From a virus: a stretch of 44,499 nt of DNA. The translations under genes were made by a program, and so were the position numbers. Location of the stretch: positions 1-44,499 of the IMG/VR virus record IMGVR_UViG_3300005336_000029; one strand, written 5' to 3'. Of this stretch, positions 36,430-44,499 are shown piece after piece. Under the pieces are notes generated by a model that was given only the letters and a program-made list of their open reading frames with translations, did no database searches and was not told the DNA's origin. Every line of letters starts with the position of its first letter. Position 1 is the first letter of the stretch.

Positions 36430-37577
36430 TGCCCCAACCCAACCCAGCACCAACATCCGATGATTTCGACCTGCAAACGTGGCTTGCGGACATCTCCGCA
36501 GACGCTTCGCTCTCGCAGGAAGAGGTTCAATCCCTCGGTAAAATCCTGGGAAACGACAAAGTAAAGCCGAAGCTGCGCGATCAATTCCTGATGCGCCGGG
36601 ACTATTCCCGGAAAACTCAGGAGATCGCGGATCAACGCCGCGAGAACGAACGCGCCGTGGAGGACATCCTCTCCGAACGCGCCAGCCTCGCGCAGTGGAA
36701 GGACGGAGTGGACAAGCAGCTTAAAAAAGCCTACTCCGATCTCGACACTGAACGCATGACCACCGCCCAATTCCGTACACGGATCGCTACTATCGCCGAG
36801 CAAAACGGCCTCGATCCGCAAGAATTGCTCCAGGGAATTAAGGGAGCCACGGATGCTACCGGAGCCGCCGCACGAGCCGCCGCCGCTACAAATGGTGTCG
36901 GCAATGGCGCAGGCAACGGGGCAGGTGACGGTCAAACCAGCTTCGACCCAACCAAATTCGTTTCCGCTGACGACTACAACCGCTCACTGCGCCAGCTCCC
37001 TCTCATCGACGCGCAAGTCAATGACATTTTCGACGAGCACCAGGAACTCACTGGTAAGCCGCTCAAGATGGAATACACCGACTCCTCCGGGAAACGGTGG
37101 ACGGGACGCATGGCGCTATTGGTCAAGGTGACCGAGCACAACAATCGTCCTGGCAACAAGCCGATGTCTGTACGCGATATGTACGAGACGGATTTCAACA
37201 TCCCAGCCGTTCGCCAGGAACAACTCCGCGAAGCTATCCGCAAGGAAGAACGCGACAAGCTCGACACCGAATACAAGACCAAGCTCAGTGAACAGATGCT
37301 CGCAGGCGGGACACCGGGACGCACGACACCTCTGGCTGACAGGCCGAAATCTGTCTTGTTCGACGAGAAGCGCGATCAGCGCACTCCCGCCGAACGGGAC
37401 ACCGCCGCCGCTTCTGGAACCAATGGAGACAATGGCCGCTCGAATAGCGAGCCACCCCCATCCAGTGCAGCGACTCGTGATAGCCGCTGGCAGCGGGCCG
37501 CGTCACACTACGTGGAGCGCCGCTCGCAGGGGATTCCGCTAGGCCAGGAAGCGCCTGCCGGGAAGACGGGGCTATAG
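36429..37577 (+). CDS. Scaffolding-like protein
   Basis: 382 residues between portal and major capsid. The N-terminal half is a Glu/Lys/Arg/Gln-rich coiled coil (ELADQRRENERAVEDIL-like), followed by a Gly/Ala/Asn linker (about 145-170), a small helical domain and a polar C-terminal tail. Composition, size and position are those of a phage scaffold that guides prohead assembly. No protease domain is visible. Confidence 0.65.
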   Translation: MPQPNPAPTSDDFDLQTWLADISADASLSQEEVQSLGKILGNDKVKPKLRDQFLMRRDYSRKTQEIADQRRENERAVEDILSERASLAQWKDGVDKQLKKAYSDLDTERMTTAQFRTRIATIAEQNGLDPQELLQGIKGATDATGAAARAAAATNGVGNGAGNGAGDGQTSFDPTKFVSADDYNRSLRQLPLIDAQVNDIFDEHQELTGKPLKMEYTDSSGKRWTGRMALLVKVTEHNNRPGNKPMSVRDMYETDFNIPAVRQEQLREAIRKEERDKLDTEYKTKLSEQMLAGGTPGRTTPLADRPKSVLFDEKRDQRTPAERDTAAASGTNGDNGRSNSEPPPSSAATRDSRWQRAASHYVERRSQGIPLGQEAPAGKTGL

Positions 37578-37661
37578 ACCGCAGTTGCAGAAGTCCGACG
37601 ACTAACCTGCTGCCCACAGGACTCGATTGCTGACCGCTGCCACTTGCAATTAGGTGGCTAA

Positions 37662-38774
37662 GTGGCTGATCCGATTCTTGATGAGATAAACTTAACGACG
37701 CTCAAGGAAATCTATCCTGACGCCGTAGAGGATAACTTCTTCCTCGACTCCCCGTTCATGGCGCACCTCCGCAGGAAGTGTATGGTCCCGTTTACTGGCG
37801 GTGCGTTCATGCAGACCGTGTTCATCTACGCCCCGCTCATCGGCGGTGCGTACACGCGCGGCCAGAACTTCAACATCAACAAGCCCCAGACGCTCTCTGG
37901 CACGGAATTTGACCCGAAATACTACGAGGTCTCCGTAGTTGAGTACAAGGAGGACATCCAGGTACTCAACAAGGGCGATTTGTCGATTTTCAGGCTCATC
38001 GACATCGACATGCAGAATGGCGTGCAGACGATCAGCGCGATTCTAGCTGTCGAGCTGGCCCTGAACGGCCAGACTGCCGGTAGAACGCCGGACATCAACG
38101 GCTGGCCGGAAGCGATCAACGACGGGATCGTTCCGAGCTGGGACGGGAATATCTACACCAGCTATGGCACGCAAGCCCGCAACGGCGCGATCACCAAGGC
38201 CCTCAATGGCAACGTGATCTGGGCAGGGAACAGCGACGGCACCACCGCGCCGATCACCTACCAGCTCCTCGAAGAGGCCTACCAGACCGCTACCATCGGT
38301 CGCGACGAACCGGACCTCGGCGTGACCAACAAGGCCGCGTTCGCTTATATCAAGGAACGTATTCAGCCGCAGCAGCGCTTCGCTCAGGAACGCGATCCAT
38401 ATTGGGGGGCCTACGGGATGCGCATGAACAATGCGATGATCCTGAAGGACGACTATTTCCCCTCGCTGAAATACGGGCAGAACCAAGCAGGGATCGGCAA
38501 CTGGCTCACTGCCACCGTCACCTCGCCCAGCTCCGCGACCAACCCCGGCAACTTCCCGAACGGTGGCACGCTCACCGTCGGCGAAGTATTCAACTGGTTC
38601 AACACCCGCAAGTTCCTGCTCCGGATGGCAGACGATCCCGAGTACGGAATGGGCTTCTCGGGCTTCGTCCCCGCGCAGGACAACACGCGCGTTGTCGGAC
38701 AGATCAAGTGCGCTCTGAACCTGGAGTGCATCGCGCCTCGACTGAATGCTCAAATCTACGGGATTGGAGGCTAA
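37662..38774 (+). CDS. Major capsid protein (HK97-fold likely)
   Basis: 370 residues, starting at GTG 37662 behind AGGTGG. N-terminal helix (DEINLTTLKEIYPDAVEDNF), then beta-rich A- and P-domain-type segments (GQNFNINKPQTLSGTEFDPK; PDLGVTNKAAFAYIKERIQP) and a C-terminal IKCALNLECIAPRLN strand region. It has the length and location, after a scaffold and before decoration genes, of a tailed-phage capsid protein. HK97 fold is inferred. Confidence 0.75.
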   Translation: MADPILDEINLTTLKEIYPDAVEDNFFLDSPFMAHLRRKCMVPFTGGAFMQTVFIYAPLIGGAYTRGQNFNINKPQTLSGTEFDPKYYEVSVVEYKEDIQVLNKGDLSIFRLIDIDMQNGVQTISAILAVELALNGQTAGRTPDINGWPEAINDGIVPSWDGNIYTSYGTQARNGAITKALNGNVIWAGNSDGTTAPITYQLLEEAYQTATIGRDEPDLGVTNKAAFAYIKERIQPQQRFAQERDPYWGAYGMRMNNAMILKDDYFPSLKYGQNQAGIGNWLTATVTSPSSATNPGNFPNGGTLTVGEVFNWFNTRKFLLRMADDPEYGMGFSGFVPAQDNTRVVGQIKCALNLECIAPRLNAQIYGIGG

Positions 38775-38784
38775 GGAGACTAAT

Positions 38785-39402
38785 ATGCCACGACACACAG
38801 AGATCGCTCATCTTTCATCCCCGTATCTGGACTCGATCAACGACGCGTTCATCGGGTCCGGCTCATCCACCGGCACGGGCGGGCAGCCCTACCCCGGCCA
38901 ACTCGGCGCGTTCATGGAGCTGACGGAAGCTCAAGCAGCCGCCATGTCCACCACGCCCGCCACGCTCACCTTGCACGGCGGGATCTACCAGTACGTGAAA
39001 TTCCTGAGCACCAGCACATCCGCTGCGATCATTGGCGGAGTGGCGTTCTGGCAGGATCGGAAGAACTACGTGGTCAGCGCGGATACCGGAGCTACATTAT
39101 TCGGCTACGTGGCTGGGATCTTCCTCAACATCCTGACCAAGGGCAACTATGGCTGGATTCAGGTCGGAGGGACGGCGAACGTGAAGTTCAAATCCTCCCT
39201 CACCGCCGCTACTCCAGCCATCGGTGACCTGGTGATCGTCGATCAGTCCGCTACTACCAGTGGCGCGCTCGGCGACGATCCAACACAAAGCGGCAACCCG
39301 ACCTACACGATCCTCAAGTCCGTGCTCGGTGTCGCTGAGGCCGCACCCATCGCCTCCACCATCTCGCTCGTCGAGCTATGGCCGCGATTCTGGAACGAGT
39401 AG
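38785..39402 (+). CDS. Head decoration/stabilisation protein candidate (205 aa)
   Basis: ATG 38785 with AAGGAG six bases upstream; the in-frame start at 38746 would overlap the capsid gene. Beta-rich with a Gly/Ser-rich N terminus, followed by LTLHGGIYQYVKFLSTS and DLVIVDQSATTS. Located directly after the capsid gene. A head-associated role is probable. Confidence 0.55.
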   Translation: MPRHTEIAHLSSPYLDSINDAFIGSGSSTGTGGQPYPGQLGAFMELTEAQAAAMSTTPATLTLHGGIYQYVKFLSTSTSAAIIGGVAFWQDRKNYVVSADTGATLFGYVAGIFLNILTKGNYGWIQVGGTANVKFKSSLTAATPAIGDLVIVDQSATTSGALGDDPTQSGNPTYTILKSVLGVAEAAPIASTISLVELWPRFWNE

Positions 39403-39429
39403 TCAGCTCAGAAAGGAGCTTATCCAACT

Positions 39430-39777
39430 ATGAGCGTAACTCTCGTCGCACTTTACGGGGAAGGGGATCGGATGGTTTCGATTATCAAAGTCACCGGCCC
39501 CTCTTCCTATACGGCAATCACCCCAGGCACGCCGCCTGCGGGGCCAACGGGCGGCCAGGACATCCAGGCCGTCGCGTTCGGCTTGAAATACATCAGCTTC
39601 GTCAGCGGGGGCTTGGACCAGTCCGGCACATACAACGTGCTGCCTGTTCCCAACGTCCCCAGTGGCGGATCTGGCGCAACCAAAGCCACGCTCATGTGGA
39701 CCACCGCCAATGGCGGAGCTGAGGCGTCCGGTGATCTTCACACCTTCACCGTGCGCCTGATGGCGATTGGCCGCTAG
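39430..39777 (+). CDS. Head-associated protein candidate (115 aa)
   Basis: ATG 39430, with AAAGGAG 12 bases upstream. Beta-rich (MSVTLVALYGEGDRMVSIIK; TFTVRLMAIGR). Small beta proteins after capsid genes are often head decoration or head-completion factors. No family recognised. Confidence 0.5.
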   Translation: MSVTLVALYGEGDRMVSIIKVTGPSSYTAITPGTPPAGPTGGQDIQAVAFGLKYISFVSGGLDQSGTYNVLPVPNVPSGGSGATKATLMWTTANGGAEASGDLHTFTVRLMAIGR

Positions 39778-39792
39778 CTCGCGCGGAGCACT

Positions 39793-40806
39793 ATGGCTTC
39801 GCTGGACAACACGGCAAATGAACTCGTCGGGACATTTCCGGGGCTAAGCCTCCTCGTCGCGCGGAATCTTGTCAATAAAGCCTGGCAGGATATCCGCGAC
39901 GAGGGGCTGTGGTCGTGGCTGGTCGCGGAGGGTCCGCTGGCTGTTCCATCGGCGGTCAGCGATGGCCTGGTCACGGTCACAAATGGAGTCGCTACCGTAA
40001 CCGGCGACGCAACCGCCTCCGCCGCCTGGACCGCAATTCAATTCGCTACTCCACCGCTTGCCAGTCCGAATCTCGGTCAGGGCCGTCAGTTCCGCTTTGG
40101 AACCAGCGGCTCCCCGATCTACAACATCATCGACTACGATGGGGTTTCCACGATCACTTTGGACCGCGTGTATGCCGAGCCGTCCAACGCTGGCAACTAT
40201 CAGATCGTCCGCTTTTATTATGCGCCACCAAGCCCGGACTTCCTGCGCTATTTCTCCATCACCAACATCGCGTTCGCCTACTCGATCACCGGGAAATTCC
40301 TCAACTTCAATCAGGAGCAGCTGAACCGCATGGACCCGCAGCGGGGTTCGTTCGGCGATGCCTATATCCTCGCGTCTTATAAACCGGCAGCGGATGGAAC
40401 GCCAGTCCACGAACTCTGGCCGGGTCCGGTGAACGCGAATCCCTACATCGCGATCTACCAGCGCCGAGGTATCCCGCTCACTCCAACAGGTGTGACGCCA
40501 GTCGTAGACATCCCAGCGACGCTCAGCCCGGTGCTCCTTTCCACCCGCGCCGAATACCGTACCGCATTGTGGGCTTCGATGAACATCAACCGCTACCGCG
40601 ACCTGGCCGGGATCAACTGGTTCAACGTCCGCAAGGAAGCCCTGTCCAATTACAAAGAAGAGATCGTCAAGGCGCGGCGGCAGGATTTCGAGATATTCAA
40701 AAACACCTGGATCGCACCGAAGGGCCAGTATCTCGGCTTCCCGGTAGACGCTTCGTTCATGCAAGGGCATGACGTGGACATCATGTTCGGAGGACTCGGC
40801 GGATGA
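39793..40806 (+). CDS. Head-tail connector or tail adaptor candidate (337 aa)
   Basis: Begins with helices (NELVGTFPGLSLLVARNLVN), then an Ig-like beta segment (VTVTNGVATVTGDATASAAW) and mixed alpha/beta parts with RFGTSGSPIYNIIDYDG. No signature motif; position after capsid and decoration genes suggests a connector or tail adaptor. Confidence 0.45.
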   Translation: MASLDNTANELVGTFPGLSLLVARNLVNKAWQDIRDEGLWSWLVAEGPLAVPSAVSDGLVTVTNGVATVTGDATASAAWTAIQFATPPLASPNLGQGRQFRFGTSGSPIYNIIDYDGVSTITLDRVYAEPSNAGNYQIVRFYYAPPSPDFLRYFSITNIAFAYSITGKFLNFNQEQLNRMDPQRGSFGDAYILASYKPAADGTPVHELWPGPVNANPYIAIYQRRGIPLTPTGVTPVVDIPATLSPVLLSTRAEYRTALWASMNINRYRDLAGINWFNVRKEALSNYKEEIVKARRQDFEIFKNTWIAPKGQYLGFPVDASFMQGHDVDIMFGGLGG

Positions 40807-41441
40807 GGTCCATCATCGGTGAGATACGCGAGATTCGAGAAACGATGCACCGGCTATTCCGCGCCTGCGCCGAGTGTTGTTCTCACAAGGCCATTCTCGC
40901 GGACCTCCGTACTCTGCGCGATCAGCAATCCGCCATGCTGGAACTGCTCCAGCAAATCCTGGCGGCGGTCGCACCTCATCCCGCCGTCAAATTCATCATC
41001 AAATTCGAAGACTCACAAGGAGAATCAACTATGCCGTTAAGCATGCCAGCAAATCGAAAAGACGAGAAGTATTTCATCATCGGCGAGGACAATGATGGTC
41101 TGGTCGGCGCGCAGCTCGCTCCGGGCCAGACAGTCACGGTCGTATCCGCCGATCCGAATACGGTTGCTTTGGTGCCCGATGCGACACCTGCCGTGGATGC
41201 CGAGGGAGTTCAATCGGTAGCGAGCGGTGCTGTCGTAGTCGGCCCGTCGCCATCGCTGAACACGCCCATTACCTGCACCGTCACCGTGCTGAATCCAGAC
41301 GGTGGAACAGCGGAAACCCAGAGCGACACCGCGACGATCACCGCCGCCGTTCCGGGCGTTGCCACATCGGTCGGCGTGTTGTTCGAGGAGACGGTGAGCG
41401 GGTCTGTTTCTCCAACCACCGCCGCGCCTACAAAGAAGTAA
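40803..41441 (+). CDS. Ig-like (BIG-type) structural protein with internal start
   Basis: ATG 40803 overlaps the previous stop (ATGA). The N terminus (1-70) is helical; from about residue 77 comes a beta Ig-like domain (GQTVTVVSADPNTVALVP; NTPITCTVTVLNPDGG). ATG 41031 has AAGGAG just upstream and would yield the 136-residue Ig domain alone, so two products are possible. Virion surface role likely. Confidence 0.55.
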   Translation: MRSIIGEIREIRETMHRLFRACAECCSHKAILADLRTLRDQQSAMLELLQQILAAVAPHPAVKFIIKFEDSQGESTMPLSMPANRKDEKYFIIGEDNDGLVGAQLAPGQTVTVVSADPNTVALVPDATPAVDAEGVQSVASGAVVVGPSPSLNTPITCTVTVLNPDGGTAETQSDTATITAAVPGVATSVGVLFEETVSGSVSPTTAAPTKK

Positions 41442-41464
41442 CCGCGTCCGATTGATCCGATTGA

Positions 41465-41494
41465 AAGGGCTGGTGATATAATATGCCAGCCCTT
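41465..41494. promoter_or_regulatory. Hairpin with TATAAT in its loop
   Basis: AAGGGCTGG (41465-41473) and CCAGCCCTT (41486-41494) form a perfect 9-base stem; the 12-base loop contains TATAAT (41477-41482). TTGATC lies 19 bases upstream. It precedes the lysis genes and a TAGGAGG ribosome-binding site at 41506. It could be a promoter, an RNA structure, or both. Confidence 0.45.
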
Positions 41495-41505
41495 CTAGGA
41501 GGCTT

Positions 41506-41955
41506 ATGCTGTATAAACGCCAGTCCAGAGACCTTTTGATCCTCGTCATCATCGCGCTGTTCATCACCACGAACTGCGCGAAGCCTACCACCACCACTCC
41601 AGTAACTCCCGCGAACGTTCAGATGGCGCAGTTGTCCAAAACTATCGCGGACGCTGAGTCCACTGCCTCCAAAACCCTGATCGCGCTCCGCGAAAACGGC
41701 AAGATCACGCAGTCCGAGACGCAGGTGGTCCAGAACTATATCGTCGTGGCTGCGACTACAGGCAAATCAATGGACGCGGAGTTAGTCAGCGCGGATGACT
41801 GGCCTACACAAAAGTCCAAGATCATCCAGATGTGGGTTGCTACCGGGATCGGCCAAGCCAAATCTAGCTTGTCCCCTACCGCTGGGTTGGTTCTGGATAG
41901 CATCCTCAGCGCGGTCAATCAGATCATGACCGCTATCGGAGGTCCGACAATATGA
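41506..41955 (+). CDS. Secreted or lipoprotein-like protein, lysis cassette
   Basis: 149 residues, ATG 41506 behind AGGAGG. Basic N terminus then a hydrophobic helix (DLLILVIIALFITTNCAK) with a Cys that could be a lipidation site, although the lipobox is atypical. A Thr/Pro linker and helical domain follow. Could be a spanin-type or other envelope protein. Its stop overlaps the next gene by ATGA. Confidence 0.5.
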   Translation: MLYKRQSRDLLILVIIALFITTNCAKPTTTTPVTPANVQMAQLSKTIADAESTASKTLIALRENGKITQSETQVVQNYIVVAATTGKSMDAELVSADDWPTQKSKIIQMWVATGIGQAKSSLSPTAGLVLDSILSAVNQIMTAIGGPTI

Positions 41956-42194
41956 GTCCCGCCGCCATTCAACTCCTGCTCGCGCTGCTCAACGCCGCCG
42001 CGCCTGGCGCGATCCTCCTCGTGCAAGACATCATCGCTCTATTCCACAAATACCCCGCGTTGACTCCCGCGCAGATCCTCGCTGTGGTAGAGTCCCTGAC
42101 CAAGAGCGCGGACCTCCAATACGACGCGGTGATTGCGGAGATCCTGGCCGATCAAGCCGCGCACTCGACGCAGCCTGCGCCAAAGGTGCCCTGA
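41952..42194 (+). CDS. Small hydrophobic-start protein (80 aa)
   Basis: ATG 41952 overlaps the previous stop. N-terminal hydrophobic helices (AIQLLLALLNAAAPGAILLV), then an amphipathic region and a soluble tail. Probably part of the lysis or envelope group; function unclear. Confidence 0.5.
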   Translation: MSPAAIQLLLALLNAAAPGAILLVQDIIALFHKYPALTPAQILAVVESLTKSADLQYDAVIAEILADQAAHSTQPAPKVP

Positions 42195-42581
42195 ATGCCG
42201 ATGCTATTCAATGGCTTCTGGACGAATCTGGACTGGGACAACTGGCTCTACGGCCTGATCGCCGGATTCCTGGGCGGCGGCTCCGGTGCGGTGATTTCCG
42301 GCGTTGTCGTCAGCGTGAATGACCCGGCGCACTACAACTTCGCTACCAGCGGCTTCTACGTGCTTGTGTTCTCGGTCTTTGTGGCAAATGGCCTGCTGAA
42401 CTTCTTCGGCTATCTGCATCAGAATCCGCTGCCCAAAGCCAGAGTAGTCACTACCGTCGAGACCACCAAGACCAGCCCGCCTGATACGCAAACCAAAGTA
42501 ACCGTGGAGAAGACCGAGATCGTACCCGCAGCACAGGCACCGCCTGTTGTACCCCCTGTTGAACCACCGAAAGGAGATTGA
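42195..42581 (+). CDS. Holin-like membrane protein (128 aa)
   Basis: ATG 42195 immediately after the previous stop. Two hydrophobic helices (WLYGLIAGFLGGGSGAVISG; YVLVFSVFVANGLLNFFGYL) and a charged, Pro-rich C-terminal tail. Size and topology fit a holin. It is followed by another small membrane protein and an endolysin candidate. Confidence 0.6.
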   Translation: MPMLFNGFWTNLDWDNWLYGLIAGFLGGGSGAVISGVVVSVNDPAHYNFATSGFYVLVFSVFVANGLLNFFGYLHQNPLPKARVVTTVETTKTSPPDTQTKVTVEKTEIVPAAQAPPVVPPVEPPKGD

Positions 42582-42583
42582 CT

Positions 42584-42766
42584 ATGCCGCTTCTCGTCAG
42601 CCTACTCGTTCTTTGCATCGTGATCGCGATTGTCTACTGGATCTGGACGTTGCTACCGCTCCCGCAGCCGATGAAAAATATCGTGCTCTGCATTCTGCTC
42701 ATTATTCTGCTGATCTGTGTGATCGGCTACTTCGCTCCGGTGTGGCCGAGCCGATGGCCGAGGTGA
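42584..42766 (+). CDS. Small two-helix membrane protein (60 aa)
   Basis: ATG 42584 behind AAAGGAG; a TTG at 42578 is an alternative. Two long hydrophobic helices (LLVSLLVLCIVIAIVYWIW; NIVLCILLIILLICVIGYF) separated by a short loop. Possible second holin or antiholin. Confidence 0.55.
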   Translation: MPLLVSLLVLCIVIAIVYWIWTLLPLPQPMKNIVLCILLIILLICVIGYFAPVWPSRWPR

Positions 42767-42769
42767 TTT

Positions 42770-42931
42770 ATGAAGCGGGTTAAAAAGGGGCGCAGTAAAA
42801 TTAGAGCGACCATGCATGAGTTCAAGGAGGGCACGCTGCATAGCGGGTCCAAGCGTGGGCCGAAGGTGCGGAACCGCAAGCAGGCCGTTGCGATCGCGCT
42901 CAGCCAGGCGCGAAAGGGCAAGCGCCGCTGA
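42770..42931 (+). CDS. DUF6496-type basic protein (53 aa)
   Basis: ATG 42770 after AGGTGA. Sequence has MHEFKEGTLHSGSKRGPKV and NRKQAVAIALSQARKGKRR, the pattern of the DUF6496 family of small basic proteins common in phages and plasmids. Role unknown, DNA binding is likely. The stop overlaps the next ATG (TGATG). Confidence 0.75.
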   Translation: MKRVKKGRSKIRATMHEFKEGTLHSGSKRGPKVRNRKQAVAIALSQARKGKRR

Positions 42932-43356
42932 TGTCCTCCGCGCTCGGTGACTTCTATCCCTATCTCCTGGCCGCGCTCTGTGTGTGGCGAGAAGCGCGGG
43001 GGGAGTCCCAAGATGCGCGGCGTGGGGTGTGGTGGGTGATCCAGAACCGCGTAGGTCAGCCGATGTTCCGTCCGTCATTAACTCGCGTGGTCCTCCAGCC
43101 CTACCAGTTCTCCTCCTTCAACGCGGGCGATCCGAACGCGACGAAGTTCCCGAACGAAGCCATCCCACTCGACTGGCAGGCTTGGCTGGAGATCCTGGCC
43201 ATCGCGGAGTCACCAGACACAGACCCAACATACGGTGCGTTCTATTACGAGTCCTTCCCGGTCGAGGAGCTAGACGCAATCCGTGGCAAGGATTCCTGGT
43301 TCGCCGCAGACAAGCTAACCGTGCAGCTCGGCGCGGTCAGATTCTACAGAATGTGA
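42931..43356 (+). CDS. SleB-like cell wall hydrolase (endolysin candidate)
   Basis: 141 residues. VWREARGES (with the likely catalytic Glu21), VWWVIQNRVG and YQFSSFNAGDPN match the cell wall hydrolase (SleB/Hydrolase_2) domain that cleaves peptidoglycan. Full length for the domain; no signal peptide, so it would need the holins. It lies at the end of the lysis group. Confidence 0.8.
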   Translation: MSSALGDFYPYLLAALCVWREARGESQDARRGVWWVIQNRVGQPMFRPSLTRVVLQPYQFSSFNAGDPNATKFPNEAIPLDWQAWLEILAIAESPDTDPTYGAFYYESFPVEELDAIRGKDSWFAADKLTVQLGAVRFYRM

Positions 43357-43365
43357 GGATTTAAT

Positions 43366-43695
43366 ATGGCATCACGCTCTACTCGATCCACTCAATACTT
43401 CGGCATCCAGATCACCCTGTCCGCCGCGACGCCGCAACAACTCCTCGCGCTGCTCCAAGCAGTGGACCCGAATATCAGCGGCAGCGTGCGCCAGCTATCC
43501 ATCCAGAACGACTCCACCAGCCCCGCTGTCGTCCTGGTCGGTGACGCCGCGATATCCACCAGTCGCTACGGCTACCAGCTCAACGTAGGCTCCAGCAAGA
43601 CCTATCAGGGCACGGATACTCAAGCTGTTCCGCTGGGCGCGATCTTCTTCTATTCCACCGGCGCGGCGATTTTGAACGTGGAGGGTTATGCCTAG
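43366..43695 (+). CDS. Beta-rich structural protein candidate (109 aa)
   Basis: ATG 43366. Beta-rich, Ser/Thr/Gly-containing (IQITLSAATPQQLLALLQAV; SIQNDSTSPAVVLVGDAAIS). Located before a secreted protein, overlapping its start by eight bases. Function unclear; a virion protein is likely. Confidence 0.5.
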   Translation: MASRSTRSTQYFGIQITLSAATPQQLLALLQAVDPNISGSVRQLSIQNDSTSPAVVLVGDAAISTSRYGYQLNVGSSKTYQGTDTQAVPLGAIFFYSTGAAILNVEGYA

Positions 43696-44499
43696 ACTAC
43701 TCGCGCTCCTCACCTTCCTGCTCCTGCTTATCTCGCTCGTGATGCCCGCGCAGGCGCAGATCGAGAATCCGTCCGTGATCTATGTATCCGTTGACCCAAG
43801 CGGCGCTTGCGGGAACGGCATCATGCAGTATAACTACACGACCGGGAACTTCTGGGGCTGCGAGAATCGTGTCTGGACGCTTGTGACCGGCTCCAGTGGC
43901 GGTGGAGGAGGAGGGGGAGGTGGCGGGCTACCCCCCGGTGCGCCTGCGAATCAGATCCTCAGCGGTTGCGGCGTCGAATATACCAGCGGCCTGAGCTTCA
44001 CAGTCGGCCAATGCACCTACGCCATCGGTGGTCAGACCTACACCAGCCCGATTGTCACGCTCACACTCAGTGCTGCTGATCCTACCAATCCCCGGATCGA
44101 CGCAATTATCGTGGACATAACCAGCGCCGCTTCGGTCCTGACAGGCACGCCTGCCGCAACGCCCGCGCAACCGACCATCGACCCCTCTACCCAGCTCCTC
44201 CTGACCTTCGCTCTGGTCGCCGCAAATGCTACCACGCCGTCCAACATCACCACCGATTCGATCTATGACGAGAACACGGAATGGACCTGCACCGCGAGCG
44301 CACATTTCAACTGCGCTTCCACAAACAACCCCTATCACGGAACGAAGGATATCGAGTTCACCTCTGCCGTCCTGAACAACAACGTGACATTGGTGAAGCC
44401 CGCTGCCGGGACGGTGGACCTAGCGACCCGGAATACTCTAATCTTCTACCTCCGCTCCAAGGCAGTGTGGCCGACCGGTGCGTCCGGCGCGACCGCCGC
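43688..44499 (+). CDS. Secreted protein, 3' end outside window
   Basis: Starts at ATG 43688 and is open to the window end (270 full codons). N-terminal signal peptide (RLLALLTFLLLLISLVMPA, then QAQ), a beta-type domain, a long glycine linker (about residues 72-82) and further beta strands with a second glycine-free domain. Probably a tail fibre, spike or adhesin-like gene. If the genome is circular it would lead towards the gene at 1-795, but joining the two ends directly is out of frame. Confidence 0.7.
   Translation, partial: MPRLLALLTFLLLLISLVMPAQAQIENPSVIYVSVDPSGACGNGIMQYNYTTGNFWGCENRVWTLVTGSSGGGGGGGGGGLPPGAPANQILSGCGVEYTSGLSFTVGQCTYAIGGQTYTSPIVTLTLSAADPTNPRIDAIIVDITSAASVLTGTPAATPAQPTIDPSTQLLLTFALVAANATTPSNITTDSIYDENTEWTCTASAHFNCASTNNPYHGTKDIEFTSAVLNNNVTLVKPAAGTVDLATRNTLIFYLRSKAVWPTGASGATA

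Noticed and set aside
38043-38798. 251-codon minus-strand ORF across the capsid gene
   Set aside because: The plus strand holds the capsid protein with its expected neighbours; the minus product shows no fold or motif.
39844-40770. 308-codon minus-strand ORF opposite the head-tail connector candidate
   Set aside because: The opposite-strand gene fits the late order and strand; the minus product is Arg/Gly/Asp-rich without motifs. Long shadows are common here because of GC-rich codon bias.
1-44499. CRISPR array, tRNA, rRNA or integrase
   Set aside because: No regularly spa­ced repeats with spacers, no recognisable tRNA clover-leaf and no tyrosine or serine recombinase motif were seen by eye; a tRNA or profile search could still find a weak one.

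Overview
The window looks like 44.5 kb of a tailed double-stranded DNA bacteriophage genome, most likely short-tailed (podovirus-like). It encodes a large terminase, a portal, a scaffold-like protein, an HK97-type capsid protein, internal-virion-like proteins, a lysis cassette and a phage-type DNA polymerase. No ribosomal genes, tRNAs or cellular housekeeping genes were seen, and there is no integrase. No tail-tube or tape-measure gene was recognised, but both window ends lie inside secreted or tail-type genes, so part of the genome is probably missing. The host is unknown. A phage-encoded protein with a PEP-CTERM sorting signal points to a Gram-negative host with an exosortase (such systems occur in Acidobacteriota, Verrucomicrobiota, Planctomycetota and some Proteobacteria); this is an inference.

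Layout. (1) 1-6264, plus strand: the end of an Ig-like secreted/tail protein, a GNAT-like protein, three virion-type proteins and a holin-like membrane protein. (2) 6266-25535, minus strand: a very dense early/replication block. It holds a uracil-DNA glycosylase-DNA polymerase A fusion, a MazG-like pyrophosphohydrolase, a chain of tiny zinc-ribbon proteins, a PEP-CTERM protein, a Pif1-like helicase, an ssDNA-binding candidate, a RecA-like ATPase, a Cas4/RecB-like nuclease, a family-2-like glycosyltransferase, and a replicative ATPase with a C-terminal winged helix. (3) 23844-24596 and 25536-25759: two intergenic regions around the replicative ATPase, with palindromic operator-like sites, an AT-rich array of TTGGCTCA repeats (origin or operator candidate), a leader terminator and divergent promoters. 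(4) 25760-44499, plus strand: a small early set including an XRE-type regulator, then packaging (small terminase candidate, TPR-glycosyltransferase, C5 cytosine methyltransferase, TerL), portal, scaffold, capsid, head-completion proteins, lysis genes and the start of a secreted protein. If the genome is circular or circularly permuted, blocks 4 and 1 form one late unit.

Almost every junction in the minus block is a 4-base ATGA/GTGA or 1-base TGATG/TAATG overlap. I used these overlaps to choose start codons. They also reveal many genes below 60 codons: zinc fingers of 37, 46, 55 and 58 residues, membrane peptides of 21, 27, 50, 52 and 54 residues, and arginine-rich peptides of 17, 19 and 30 residues. 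Several TTGACA-type promoters with 17-18 base spacers appear to drive the minus early genes, the regulator operon and the capsid module. The replication proteins probably act together at the repeat region, with the nuclease, RecA-like ATPase and ssDNA-binding protein forming a recombination set. The most interesting items are the PEP-CTERM protein, the zinc-microprotein operon, the nested frame in the methyltransferase, and the regulatory/origin region.
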